Shown: positions 54,887 through 63,530 of the stretch, in pieces
Layout of the letters: every line of letters begins with the position of its first letter
How positions within the stretch are numbered: the stretch's first letter is position 1
Source of the DNA: CALXQW01 sp031553045
GTDB lineage: Bacteria; Verrucomicrobiota; Verrucomicrobiia; Opitutales; Intestinicryptomonadaceae
Direction of reading: 5' to 3'
Length of the DNA: 64,000 nucleotides
Assembly: GCA_031553045.1 (NCBI GenBank)
Contig: JAVBLZ010000002.1
Coordinates: 1 to 64,000 of the forward strand
Notes under the pieces: model-generated
Told to the model about the DNA's origin: nothing
The model's input: the letters and a program-made list of their open reading frames with translations, nothing else
The model's database searches: none
Position numbers and translations under genes: made by a program

Positions 54887-57683
54887 ATAAGCCAATTTTG
54901 GAAGATGATTCCAGAGGGATTGTCTGCGTAGGCTCAAATTCAGTGCCATTCAAATATTCGGTAATTGAAAGTTCCATCTGCTTTAATACAGGGGAGGGCG
55001 TCTGCAAACCAAAATCAATATTGCTGACAAAAAGTTTTGATTTGCCAATTTTCACCTCATAACAAAGGGCAAGATTCATGGGCTTATACCAATCTGGAAC
55101 CATCGCAACTATGGGGGTTATTTTAGAATCAAGCCTTAATGGCGTAGAATTTTTTATGACATCCCACCACTGGTAGTCTGAATGAAAATTTGTCGGGAAA
55201 TTTTTAAGCGCAGGATGTTTTGGGTTGCAGAGTATTCCCATCGTGTGCGGCTCTTGATTGCTTGTCCAAAGGGTGTTCCAGAATATGGAAGAAAACCCAG
55301 CCCCATATTTTGCGGCGTCCTCTTTGCTTGGTTTCAGTTTCAGCCAAATTTTTGAATCGGCATTTAAAGCCTTGAAAAAATCTTCATTCATGCTTTCAAA
55401 AATCAGAAATTTGGGCTCAGGCATTTTTGCTTTGGGATAGTAATAAACAACCCAATCATTTGTAACGTTTATCTGCTTTGATTTTATTTCTACAATGAAT
55501 TTAAGCTGGGATGCTTTTATTAAGGCGGAAGTATCGAAGTTGAAATCTTTGATAACATTTAAACCATGCGGCAAATCAGTCTCAAAAGATTTCGAGAAAA
55601 GCTCTATATCATCTGAATCTTTCACCGTGTAAGTGATGAGGGCTTCCTTAATTTCAGACTGGGTAAAATTAGAAATTTTTATTTGCGCCGAGATTTTTTC
55701 CTCGCAACTGAAAACCATTTTTTCAAAGAGCGCCAAAGGGACTAGAGAATTTGAAAATTTAGAAAAATCTTTATTGCTTGCGTATTCCTTGCTCTCCCAG
55801 AATGGGTCTAACACGCCTACAAGCGCAGTGCCTTGACCGGTGAAGTCTTGCAGACCCAAAAGTTGGTATCCACGCAAATTTTCGGTACGTAGTGCGGCTT
55901 CAATATCCGCCTTGTAGCAAAGGAGCTGAAGCTTACCTGATGCCAAATAAAAATCATTTGCCCTGTGGCTCAAGCCGGCTTCATCCAGCAAGTCTTTAAA
56001 GATTTCAAAACTTCTATTTTTTAAATTGCCTGTGTATTTTTTTATGCTTTCAAAATTAGGATATGCGCACCATTGCCCCATTTCGTGCGTGATTACGGGT
56101 GTTGTTGGGTATTTGTTTACAAAGGCGTCGAAGTTGAATTTTGTGTTGGGCGGGTTTGCGTTTATGACAGACTTCAAACCTTCTCCCCAACCTTGTATGC
56201 GAGGATTTGGAGGCAGATGGAATTGGTTTTCTGCGAGTAGGGGCCAGCCGCTACCCGCCGAATAGAGTCTCTGAGTATCTTTATTTTTGAAAGTTTCCAA
56301 CCATTTTTTTAAGAAGGCGTCTCGCCCTCTGTGGTCTTCTCCATGCGGCTCATTGCCTTGGGAATAGAGGATGAAGCTTGGGTGGTTGGCATAAGAGGCG
56401 AGTATCAATTTTGTCTCCTCAAAAATCCAATCATCTATTGGATTGCCCATTCCAATGCGGCTAAAATCTTTTACGGGCCAGTTTGAATTTTCTATTTGTA
56501 AATAAAACCCAATCTCATCTGCGGCTTCAAAAGCCGCTTTGGGAGGACACCAAGAATGAAACCTGATGTGGTTTAAGCCGTAACTTTTGCAAGTTTCCAT
56601 AATTTTTATCCAAGACTCCTTGTCTGTTGGCGGATAACCCGTAAGCGGGAATATGCAGCAGTCAAGCGTGCCTCTAAAATAAGTATCTAAGCCGTTTACC
56701 AGAATTTTATTTTCTTTTGCGGCAACTGTGCGCAGTCCGTAATTAAATTTTTTTGTATCAACAAGATTTTTTGATTTAAACTCAATTTCCATCTCATAAA
56801 GTTTTGGTGCAAATTCACTCCAATACTCAGGGTCGTCTCCAAAAGAGTAAAGCACTTCAAGATAACTTTCCTTTCCGACGTATAAAAAAACTTGCTTGAT
56901 TGTTTTTGGCGCAGGTTTGAAAGAGGCAAGCGGGGTTGCCGATATGGTCAGAGAAAAATTTCTTTTCCCGCTATTAAAGGAATTTATTTTGATGCGGAAT
57001 TTTCGCACATTTGGATTTTCTGTTTCAAGAATTTGAACGTTTTGTATGAAAATTGGAGACTTTGCAATGAGCTGCATTCTGCCCGCAATGCCGTTCCAAT
57101 TACCCTGAGTGTGGTCTGAAATACTGTGAGAGTCGCGTCCCAAATCTATGGGGTTGTCATTTTCTACAAGGATTTTGATTTTGTTTTCGCCGGCTTTAAT
57201 ATGTTTGGAAACATCGTAAATATGAGCCGTACCTGCACTCATATTAGACCCAATAAAAACGCCGTTCAACCAGAGAGACGTTTTTAAATGCGGCCTTTCA
57301 AGGAAAATTGAAAAATGAGAGTTGAGGAGTTTTTCAGGCACATCTACGGATTTTTCAAAATAGGCTTTGCCTGAAAAATACATGTCGGGCTGGAGAAAGC
57401 AGGGCAGCTTGAAATCTGTTTTTGAAGTTAAATATTTTTTTAAGTTTTCAGTCTTAAACATCTCATCCCTGAAACCTGCCAGCCATTTTGTTTCAGAATT
57501 GGGCCTTTTACCAAATCCTTGCGAGGCAACGTCGCCGGGCAGATAAACTTTGCCCTCCTGAATATCAGTAAACTCTTTATCGGAGGAAAATTGCCACTCT
57601 CCTGAAATATCTATTATTTTTGCCGCATGTGCGGAAACAAAAATAAATGTAAGGCAAGTCAATATGAAAAATCTGGAAAACAT
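54879..57683 (-). CDS. Secreted glycoside hydrolase family 2 protein, copy 1
   Basis: 934 residues, signal peptide FSRFFILTCLTFIFVSAHA. Same layout as copy 2: ISGEWQFSSD, IFLERPHLKTSLWLNGVFIG, then the barrel with NHIRFHSWCPPKAAFEAADE, acid/base Glu in SQGNEPHG (about E445) and nucleophile in THEMGQW (about E534). Clearly a tandem paralogue of the next gene but strongly diverged, so the two may differ in specificity. First gene of the minus-strand pair, divergent from beta-helix paralogue 3. Confidence 0.86.
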   Translation of the reverse strand: MFSRFFILTCLTFIFVSAHAAKIIDISGEWQFSSDKEFTDIQEGKVYLPGDVASQGFGKRPNSETKWLAGFRDEMFKTENLKKYLTSKTDFKLPCFLQPDMYFSGKAYFEKSVDVPEKLLNSHFSIFLERPHLKTSLWLNGVFIGSNMSAGTAHIYDVSKHIKAGENKIKILVENDNPIDLGRDSHSISDHTQGNWNGIAGRMQLIAKSPIFIQNVQILETENPNVRKFRIKINSFNSGKRNFSLTISATPLASFKPAPKTIKQVFLYVGKESYLEVLYSFGDDPEYWSEFAPKLYEMEIEFKSKNLVDTKKFNYGLRTVAAKENKILVNGLDTYFRGTLDCCIFPLTGYPPTDKESWIKIMETCKSYGLNHIRFHSWCPPKAAFEAADEIGFYLQIENSNWPVKDFSRIGMGNPIDDWIFEETKLILASYANHPSFILYSQGNEPHGEDHRGRDAFLKKWLETFKNKDTQRLYSAGSGWPLLAENQFHLPPNPRIQGWGEGLKSVINANPPNTKFNFDAFVNKYPTTPVITHEMGQWCAYPNFESIKKYTGNLKNRSFEIFKDLLDEAGLSHRANDFYLASGKLQLLCYKADIEAALRTENLRGYQLLGLQDFTGQGTALVGVLDPFWESKEYASNKDFSKFSNSLVPLALFEKMVFSCEEKISAQIKISNFTQSEIKEALITYTVKDSDDIELFSKSFETDLPHGLNVIKDFNFDTSALIKASQLKFIVEIKSKQINVTNDWVVYYYPKAKMPEPKFLIFESMNEDFFKALNADSKIWLKLKPSKEDAAKYGAGFSSIFWNTLWTSNQEPHTMGILCNPKHPALKNFPTNFHSDYQWWDVIKNSTPLRLDSKITPIVAMVPDWYKPMNLALCYEVKIGKSKLFVSNIDFGLQTPSPVLKQMELSITEYLNGTEFEPTQTIPLESSSKIGLYE

Positions 57684-57791
57684 GGAAAAATTTTTTACTA
57701 TATATTGTAAAGGTCAACTTTTAAAAAAGTCTGGCGTTAAAGGGTTAAGTGTGTCAGTGATGTAACTGAGTTTGTATGAAAGGAATTTTTT

Positions 57792-59486
57792 ATGAAGTAT
57801 ATTTTTTCAATCTTTTTTGCGGCGGCTAACTTTGTTCTAGCCCAAGATGTTGTTTTGGTTTCAGATTTTGGCGCAAAGCCAAATGACGGCGTATGTGATA
57901 TTGCGGCAATCAAAAAAGCAATAGAGAAAGCCAAAGAAGTTTCGGCAAAAGAACTGGTCTTTGAGGCGGGTGTTTATGACTTTAAATTGAAAACCATGAA
58001 GTCCGCAACCTCCATGCGCTTTGAAGACTTTGAAGGCTTGAGCGTTGTCGGCGCCGTCAATGAAAAGGGTGAGCCCGCCACGACATTTCTTCGCCACTAC
58101 AAGTTTGAAAATAACGTGCATGCAATACCGCTTTTTGCCGCAAAAAATTGCAAAAACTTCACGCTGAAAAATGTCATATTTGACAACAACCCCCGATACA
58201 CTTCCGCCGGCGAAATCATGAAAATTGAAGGTTCAAGGATTGTCATAAGAATTTTGGACGGAAACCCCGCAATAGACGGCGGCATTATCTATTGCGCAAA
58301 TTCTTGGGATTTGAAAAACAAAAAACTTTTGCATGTTGAAAGTCTTAACTACGGCGGCGACGCAACCAGAAAAGCTGAAGAATATACCATGCATTTTCTG
58401 AATGATACGGATAAAAATTTGATGTATATAGACTCGCCCACAATGGCGCCAAAGGTGAAAGTTGGCGAGGGCATAAGCTGGTCTTACGGACACAAGGGTC
58501 TGCAGACCTCTTTTGAATATTGCGACAATCTGTACGTGGAAAATGTCTGGACTTACAACAGCGTAGGTTTTTGTTTTGAGACTAAGGCTTCTCACAATTT
58601 GCGCGGCAAGAATGTGAAATTTATAGCGCCCGAAAACCAGCTTATGGTCTGCTCTAGAGACGCTTGGAAGCTATACGCTTGCACCGGCGATGTGGAAATA
58701 GACGGAATGTATATTGAGGGCGTGCGTTGGGACGGACAGAATGCTCATGGCTCTTTTATGATGCTTCAAGAAAAAATAGATTCTAAAACTTTGTGTCTCT
58801 TTAAAGAAGGCGGTGCGGGGCAAGTAATACCGGTCGGCTCTATGATTGGCTTCATTAAAGATTCCAAGACGGAAATTCTATGTAAGGTGAAATCTGCGGA
58901 GCTTAAAAAAGGCACAGGCAAGGTCTCTTACATTGTAACTTTTGAAGAAGCCGTACCAAACTTTGTCGATGATAAAACCCTATGCAACATCTATGGCTGG
59001 GCGTTTAATTCTTACAAAGTGAAAAATTCCGAATTCAGAAACATTGCGGGTTGCGCAAGCATACTCAGGAATCAAAACACACTATTTGAGGATTGCGTTT
59101 TTGACAACATAATGTACCCCGCAATTTTGATAGGGGCGGAACCTCAAAACGGAGAGGGCATCACGCCAAAAAATATCACCGTAAACAGATGCAAATTTAT
59201 TTCATCCGGTTGGACGCATAGGCAGGGCGCTTATGGCGGCATTGGCGTACGTTGCAAAAAGTTGAATGAAAAGGAGGATTATAATCCTGATTATTCAGTA
59301 ATTTCCGGTGCGCCTTTCTTTTATATGCGCAATATAAAAATTACAAATAATGAGTTTGTAGATTGCGGCGTGGGCATTCAGGCGGAAGGCGTAAATGGGC
59401 TTATTATAGACGGCAACGTCTTTAAGAACACAAAAAAGCCCATAGTGCAAAGCGATAATCTGAATGCGAAAATTCAGAAACACTAA
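57792..59486 (+). CDS. Secreted beta-helix protein, paralogue 3
   Basis: 564 residues. Signal peptide KYIFSIFFAAANFVLAQ. Opening VSDFGAKPNDGVCDIAAI, GVYDFKLK, then NQLMVCSRDAWKLYACTG and GVRWDGQNAHG (D314). C-terminal rungs NIAGCASILRNQNTLFEDC. Third member of the same family, placed after the GH2 pair. The 108-base divergent spacer to the GH2 genes holds an imperfect CAGT...ACTG repeat near 57755. Same likely role as paralogues 1 and 2. Confidence 0.76.
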   Translation: MKYIFSIFFAAANFVLAQDVVLVSDFGAKPNDGVCDIAAIKKAIEKAKEVSAKELVFEAGVYDFKLKTMKSATSMRFEDFEGLSVVGAVNEKGEPATTFLRHYKFENNVHAIPLFAAKNCKNFTLKNVIFDNNPRYTSAGEIMKIEGSRIVIRILDGNPAIDGGIIYCANSWDLKNKKLLHVESLNYGGDATRKAEEYTMHFLNDTDKNLMYIDSPTMAPKVKVGEGISWSYGHKGLQTSFEYCDNLYVENVWTYNSVGFCFETKASHNLRGKNVKFIAPENQLMVCSRDAWKLYACTGDVEIDGMYIEGVRWDGQNAHGSFMMLQEKIDSKTLCLFKEGGAGQVIPVGSMIGFIKDSKTEILCKVKSAELKKGTGKVSYIVTFEEAVPNFVDDKTLCNIYGWAFNSYKVKNSEFRNIAGCASILRNQNTLFEDCVFDNIMYPAILIGAEPQNGEGITPKNITVNRCKFISSGWTHRQGAYGGIGVRCKKLNEKEDYNPDYSVISGAPFFYMRNIKITNNEFVDCGVGIQAEGVNGLIIDGNVFKNTKKPIVQSDNLNAKIQKH

Positions 59487-59563
59487 ACCGTCGCCAATCT
59501 GCTTTTAAGTTTAATGTATCTAAATTTTCCTTTCTGAATGTGTGGAGGGCATTAAATTTATGT

Positions 59564-59586
59564 TTGACTTAAAACGTTTTAGTCAA
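59564..59586 (+). promoter_or_regulatory. Operator-like palindrome ahead of the BNR operon
   Basis: The perfect 12-base palindrome TAAAACGTTTTA (59570-59581) is flanked by TTGACT and GTCAA, extending the dyad to 23 bases with one bulged T. The central CG and A/T arms are typical of LacI-family operators. The left flank TTGACT can serve as a -35, so a bound repressor would block the promoter. It lies 36 bases before the first BNR gene. The regulator is not in the window. Confidence 0.6.
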
Positions 59587-59621
59587 TAGCGTCAATATTC
59601 TTGATTTTTAGAAATTTTTTT

Positions 59622-60914
59622 ATGAATAGAAAATTGACACAGCTTTTAACGGCTTTTTTTGCCGCAACATTATCGGTCTTTGCACTGGAAGTGCCGGACT
59701 TTTGCGCAAAGATAGACAAGGAAAATTATCCAAGCGCTTTGCTTGCGCCACAGTTGCGCACGGAAAATATTCCGGGTAAATATCTGGCTTATTATCGCTC
59801 TTGGCAAGGCATACCAAGTATTGAGCGCACTGCAAACGGCAGGCTTTGGGCTACATGGTATGCAGGACCAACGGGTGAAGGCTATGAGGGCAATTTTGTC
59901 GTACTATATACTAGCGGCGACGACGGCAAAACTTGGGAAGGCCCTGTGGCGGTGTATGACTCGAGTTTGTTTTTCAACGCCCGCACTTGGGACCCTAAGC
60001 TCTGGAAAGATGCTGACGGAAATTTGTTTTTTTCATTCACTCGCATAATGGCCGCAAATAAAGAAGGCAAAGATTGGACAACTTGGATATTCAAAGCGGC
60101 AAATCCTGAAGACCCCCTTACAAAGTGGGAAGGGCCTATATTCTGCGGCTTCGGGTTATCTTTAAATAAACCCACTTATCTAAAAGACGGCAGAATAATG
60201 ATGCCCATGGACAATAGAATTAGGGAGACTGATTTGGCGCAGAATATAGAGTGGTATGTGTCGGAAGACAAAGGTAAGAGCTACAAGCTTCTTTCGACGA
60301 TACTCTCTGACGGAAAACCTGAAAATAAAATAGTTTGCGAGCACATGCTTGTCGAAAAAAATGACGGCAAACTTTGGACTTTGGCAAGATATACTAGCGG
60401 GATTTTGCAGTCTGAATCTGCCGATGGCGGCAAAACTTGGTCTGTCTTTAAGCCTTTCACAAATGAATTTTCAATTCACACGCGCTTTAATGTTAGGCGT
60501 TTGAAAAGCGGCAATTTGCTCTTGGTTGCAAACGACCACAAGAAAAGCAGAAATAATATGACGGCATTTTTATCTGAAGACGACGGTGCAACTTGGAAGT
60601 ATAAATTTGCAATCGATGAACGCTCGCAGGTGAGTTACCCAGATTCTACGCAAAGCGACGACGGGTTTATATATGTAATCTACGACAGGGGCAGGTACAT
60701 GAAGGATATGCAAGAAATCTTGTTTGCTAAAATCACCGAAGAAGACATTAAGGCAGGAAAATTGGTGAACGAAAAAAGCTCTCTTAAAAATATGATAAAC
60801 ACCCTCATGGGCGGCAAGGGGGCTATGAAAAATTATGAATCCAAATACCCCATAGGCGAACATCAGGCCATGATTGAAAAATTGAAAATAGAGAGCGATA
60901 AATTAAAAAAATAA
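59622..60914 (+). CDS. Secreted sialidase-like BNR-repeat protein 1
   Basis: 430 residues from the ATG at 59622; a TTG seven codons upstream is unlikely. Signal peptide NRKLTQLLTAFFAATLSVFA. Asp boxes SGDDGKTW, SADGGKTW and SEDDGATW mark a six-bladed sialidase-type propeller. Where GH33 has the FRIP/YRIP Arg, this family has WQGIPSIE, so that Arg is not at its usual place. C-terminal YDRGRY and EILFAKITEEDIKAGKLV are shared by all copies. Likely a glycosidase on the same glycan; sialic acid specificity is uncertain. Confidence 0.8.
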   Translation: MNRKLTQLLTAFFAATLSVFALEVPDFCAKIDKENYPSALLAPQLRTENIPGKYLAYYRSWQGIPSIERTANGRLWATWYAGPTGEGYEGNFVVLYTSGDDGKTWEGPVAVYDSSLFFNARTWDPKLWKDADGNLFFSFTRIMAANKEGKDWTTWIFKAANPEDPLTKWEGPIFCGFGLSLNKPTYLKDGRIMMPMDNRIRETDLAQNIEWYVSEDKGKSYKLLSTILSDGKPENKIVCEHMLVEKNDGKLWTLARYTSGILQSESADGGKTWSVFKPFTNEFSIHTRFNVRRLKSGNLLLVANDHKKSRNNMTAFLSEDDGATWKYKFAIDERSQVSYPDSTQSDDGFIYVIYDRGRYMKDMQEILFAKITEEDIKAGKLVNEKSSLKNMINTLMGGKGAMKNYESKYPIGEHQAMIEKLKIESDKLKK

Positions 60915-60930
60915 TTAGGAAAAAATTGAT

Positions 60931-62238
60931 ATGATAAATCTAAAAATAATTTTAACTTTAATGGCATTGTCTGTGCTTTTGCCCTCGGTTCATGCGCAAG
61001 GCGGCGTTTGTGCAGACATTACTCCTGAAGATTACCCTTCGGCATTCACAAAACCAAAGCTCATTTATGCCGATAAAATCTGGGCAAAGTATCTTGAAAG
61101 ATACAGAAACTGGCAGGGCATACCCGCAATAGAAATTACCGACGGCGGCAGGCTTTGGGCATCTTGGTACGCAGGGCCTGTGCAAGAAGGCAAGAGAGGC
61201 AACTTTATAGTGTTGGCAACCAGCGACGACGACGGCGCAACGTGGTCTCCGCCTGTGGTGGTTTTTGACTCGTCAACATTTTTCAACGCAACTTCTTGGG
61301 ACCCCAGTTTATGGAAAGACGCTCAGGGCAATTTGTTTTTTTCCGTAACAAGGTCTATGGAACTGAATAAAGAAAAAGTGGGGCTAACCTCATGGTTTTT
61401 TAAGGCGCAAAACCCCGAAGACCCTTTTACTTCTTGGGGAGAGGCAACGCTAAAAGCAAAGGGCGTTGCGCTTAATAAGCCAACTTTCTTAAAAAATGGC
61501 AATATACTTCAACCCGTAGATGTGCGGCACGGCAAAGACGGTTTTACAAATCTTGAGTGGAATATTTCAAAAGATGGCGGCAAAACTTTTGAAGAATATT
61601 CAAAAGTTCCATTTTCTGAAAGCGCACACAAAGGCTTTGGAAATCACGACGCAAAAAGGAAAAACTTTATGTGCGAACACCAACTTGTGGAACGCAAAGA
61701 CGGCACGCTTTGGATGCTTACACGCACGGTTTACGGCTTGGCGGAGGCAAGCTCGAAAGACGGCGGCAAAACTTGGATAGACTTTAAACCTTACAGGGAA
61801 AAATTTTGCGTAAACACACGTTTTTATTTGGGCAAACTCAAAAGCGGAAATCTCATACTTGTTGCAAATGACCATGAAAAATCCAGAAGCAATATGACGG
61901 TGTTTTTGTCGGAAGACGACGGCGAAACCTGGGGTTACAAGCTGGTGTTGGATGAGCGCGGCGCTGTCAGTTATCCGGACGCAACGCAGAGTAAAGAAGG
62001 TTACATATACATAGCCTACGACAGAGGCAGATACGCACCCAATGAACAAGAAATACTTTTTGCAAAAATTACGGAAGCGGACATAAAGGCAGGAAAGCTT
62101 GTTGACCCAAAAAGCAAACTAAAGCAAATTATAAATACCTTGACAGGCATGGGCGGCGGCGCAAAAGATAACTTTGAGTGCACGCCTATTGAGGCAAATT
62201 ACAAAGATGCCATAGAAAAATTAAAGAAGAAAAAGTAA
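60931..62238 (+). CDS. Secreted sialidase-like BNR-repeat protein 2
   Basis: 435 residues, signal peptide INLKIILTLMALSVLLPSVHAQ. Asp boxes TSDDDGATW, SKDGGKTF, SSKDGGKTW and SEDDGETW; WQGIPAIEITDGGRLWASW near residue 55; AYDRGRY near the end. Clear paralogue of the gene 16 bases upstream, and followed after one base by the next. Confidence 0.8.
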   Translation: MINLKIILTLMALSVLLPSVHAQGGVCADITPEDYPSAFTKPKLIYADKIWAKYLERYRNWQGIPAIEITDGGRLWASWYAGPVQEGKRGNFIVLATSDDDGATWSPPVVVFDSSTFFNATSWDPSLWKDAQGNLFFSVTRSMELNKEKVGLTSWFFKAQNPEDPFTSWGEATLKAKGVALNKPTFLKNGNILQPVDVRHGKDGFTNLEWNISKDGGKTFEEYSKVPFSESAHKGFGNHDAKRKNFMCEHQLVERKDGTLWMLTRTVYGLAEASSKDGGKTWIDFKPYREKFCVNTRFYLGKLKSGNLILVANDHEKSRSNMTVFLSEDDGETWGYKLVLDERGAVSYPDATQSKEGYIYIAYDRGRYAPNEQEILFAKITEADIKAGKLVDPKSKLKQIINTLTGMGGGAKDNFECTPIEANYKDAIEKLKKKK

Positions 62239-62239
62239 T

Positions 62240-63529
62240 ATGAAAAAAATACTAACATTTATAGTCTTGGCGGTGGCTGGTGTCGCTTTTGCGCAAAATG
62301 CAAATCAAGAGTTTGCCGCATTCGACGGGGTTAGCGGTTCAAGAAAAGTTGAGACGGGAAAATTGGGCAAACCCGCCACCATGCCCAAAGACATAACTTT
62401 GCCTTCAGAACCCTCCATTACTTTGAATCCACCGCCTTATTATTCCGAAAGGATGAGAGTATGGCAGGGCATACCAAGCATTGAAATTTCAGACGGCGGC
62501 AGATTGTGGTCAACATGGTATAGCGGCAATATTTGCGAAGGTGCTGCAAGGCACTACGCAATGCTGTACACGAGTGGCGACGACGGCGCAACATGGAAAA
62601 TGGTCGCAATTTTCGACCCTGCAATTTTCTTTGAAGGTTCGGGCGGAGATCCATCTTTGTGGAAATCTAAAGATGGGTCTGTGTATTGGATTTTAAATAG
62701 AAAACTTACCGTGGAGGAAGGCGCTACGCCAAGAAGCTGTTGGTTTGTAAAAATTAAAGACCCTGAAGCCGAAGAACCCAAATTTGAAAAACCAAAATTT
62801 ATTGCAAGGGCATTGGTTTTAAACAAGCCAGAGACACTCTCAAACGGCAGGGTTTTTATATCCATGAATAAAATGGAAAAGTGCGAAAAGCGCATAATTT
62901 TCTTTGATGCAAATGACAAAGCTGGCGACGTAAAATTTGCCAGCCAATGGGGTTTTATGGAAGAAAAGGACCCTGTAATCAGTGAGCCTATGGCGTATCA
63001 ACGCAAAAACGGAGACATCGTTTGCCTGATACGCAGCAATGCGGGAATCTTGCAAATAGAATCTAAAGATTTGGGCAAAACTTGGGGCGATAAAAAACCC
63101 TTTGCCCTGCAAGTAAGCGTGGGTACGAGATTTTTTGTGGGCAGGCTTAAAAGCGGCAACCTGCTTTTGGTCGCCAACGACCACCCCAAGGCAAGAAGCA
63201 ATATGACAGTCTTTTTATCCGAAGACGACGGCGTTACATGGCCCTACAAAATGGCGATAGACTCAAGGGAATTTGTAAGTTATCCCGATGCCGCCGAAGG
63301 CGAAAATGGGTTTATATATGTAACCTATGATAGGGGTAGGTATAAAAAAGACATGCAGGAAATTTTGTTCGCAAAAATTACCGAAGAAGATATCAAGGCG
63401 GGAAAACTCGTCAATAACTTAAGCCGATTGGAACAGGTAATCAGCAAACTTGCGCCCCACGGCGGCGGCGTAAAAAAAGACTCAGAAACACCAGATATGC
63501 ACAAGGCGCATTCAAAAAAGGGCAAGTAA
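62240..63529 (+). CDS. Secreted sialidase-like BNR-repeat protein 3
   Basis: 429 residues, signal peptide KKILTFIVLAVAGVAFAQ. Asp boxes TSGDDGATW and SEDDGVTW are intact; the middle ones are weaker (ESKDLGKTW). WQGIPSIEISDGGRLWSTW and YDRGRY conserved. It is closer to copy 4 than to copies 1 and 2: both have PPPYYS/PPPLYS, MRVWQGIPSIE and a GGDPSLWK/SGDPNIWK blade. Starts one base after copy 2. Confidence 0.8.
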   Translation: MKKILTFIVLAVAGVAFAQNANQEFAAFDGVSGSRKVETGKLGKPATMPKDITLPSEPSITLNPPPYYSERMRVWQGIPSIEISDGGRLWSTWYSGNICEGAARHYAMLYTSGDDGATWKMVAIFDPAIFFEGSGGDPSLWKSKDGSVYWILNRKLTVEEGATPRSCWFVKIKDPEAEEPKFEKPKFIARALVLNKPETLSNGRVFISMNKMEKCEKRIIFFDANDKAGDVKFASQWGFMEEKDPVISEPMAYQRKNGDIVCLIRSNAGILQIESKDLGKTWGDKKPFALQVSVGTRFFVGRLKSGNLLLVANDHPKARSNMTVFLSEDDGVTWPYKMAIDSREFVSYPDAAEGENGFIYVTYDRGRYKKDMQEILFAKITEEDIKAGKLVNNLSRLEQVISKLAPHGGGVKKDSETPDMHKAHSKKGK

Positions 63530-63530
63530 T

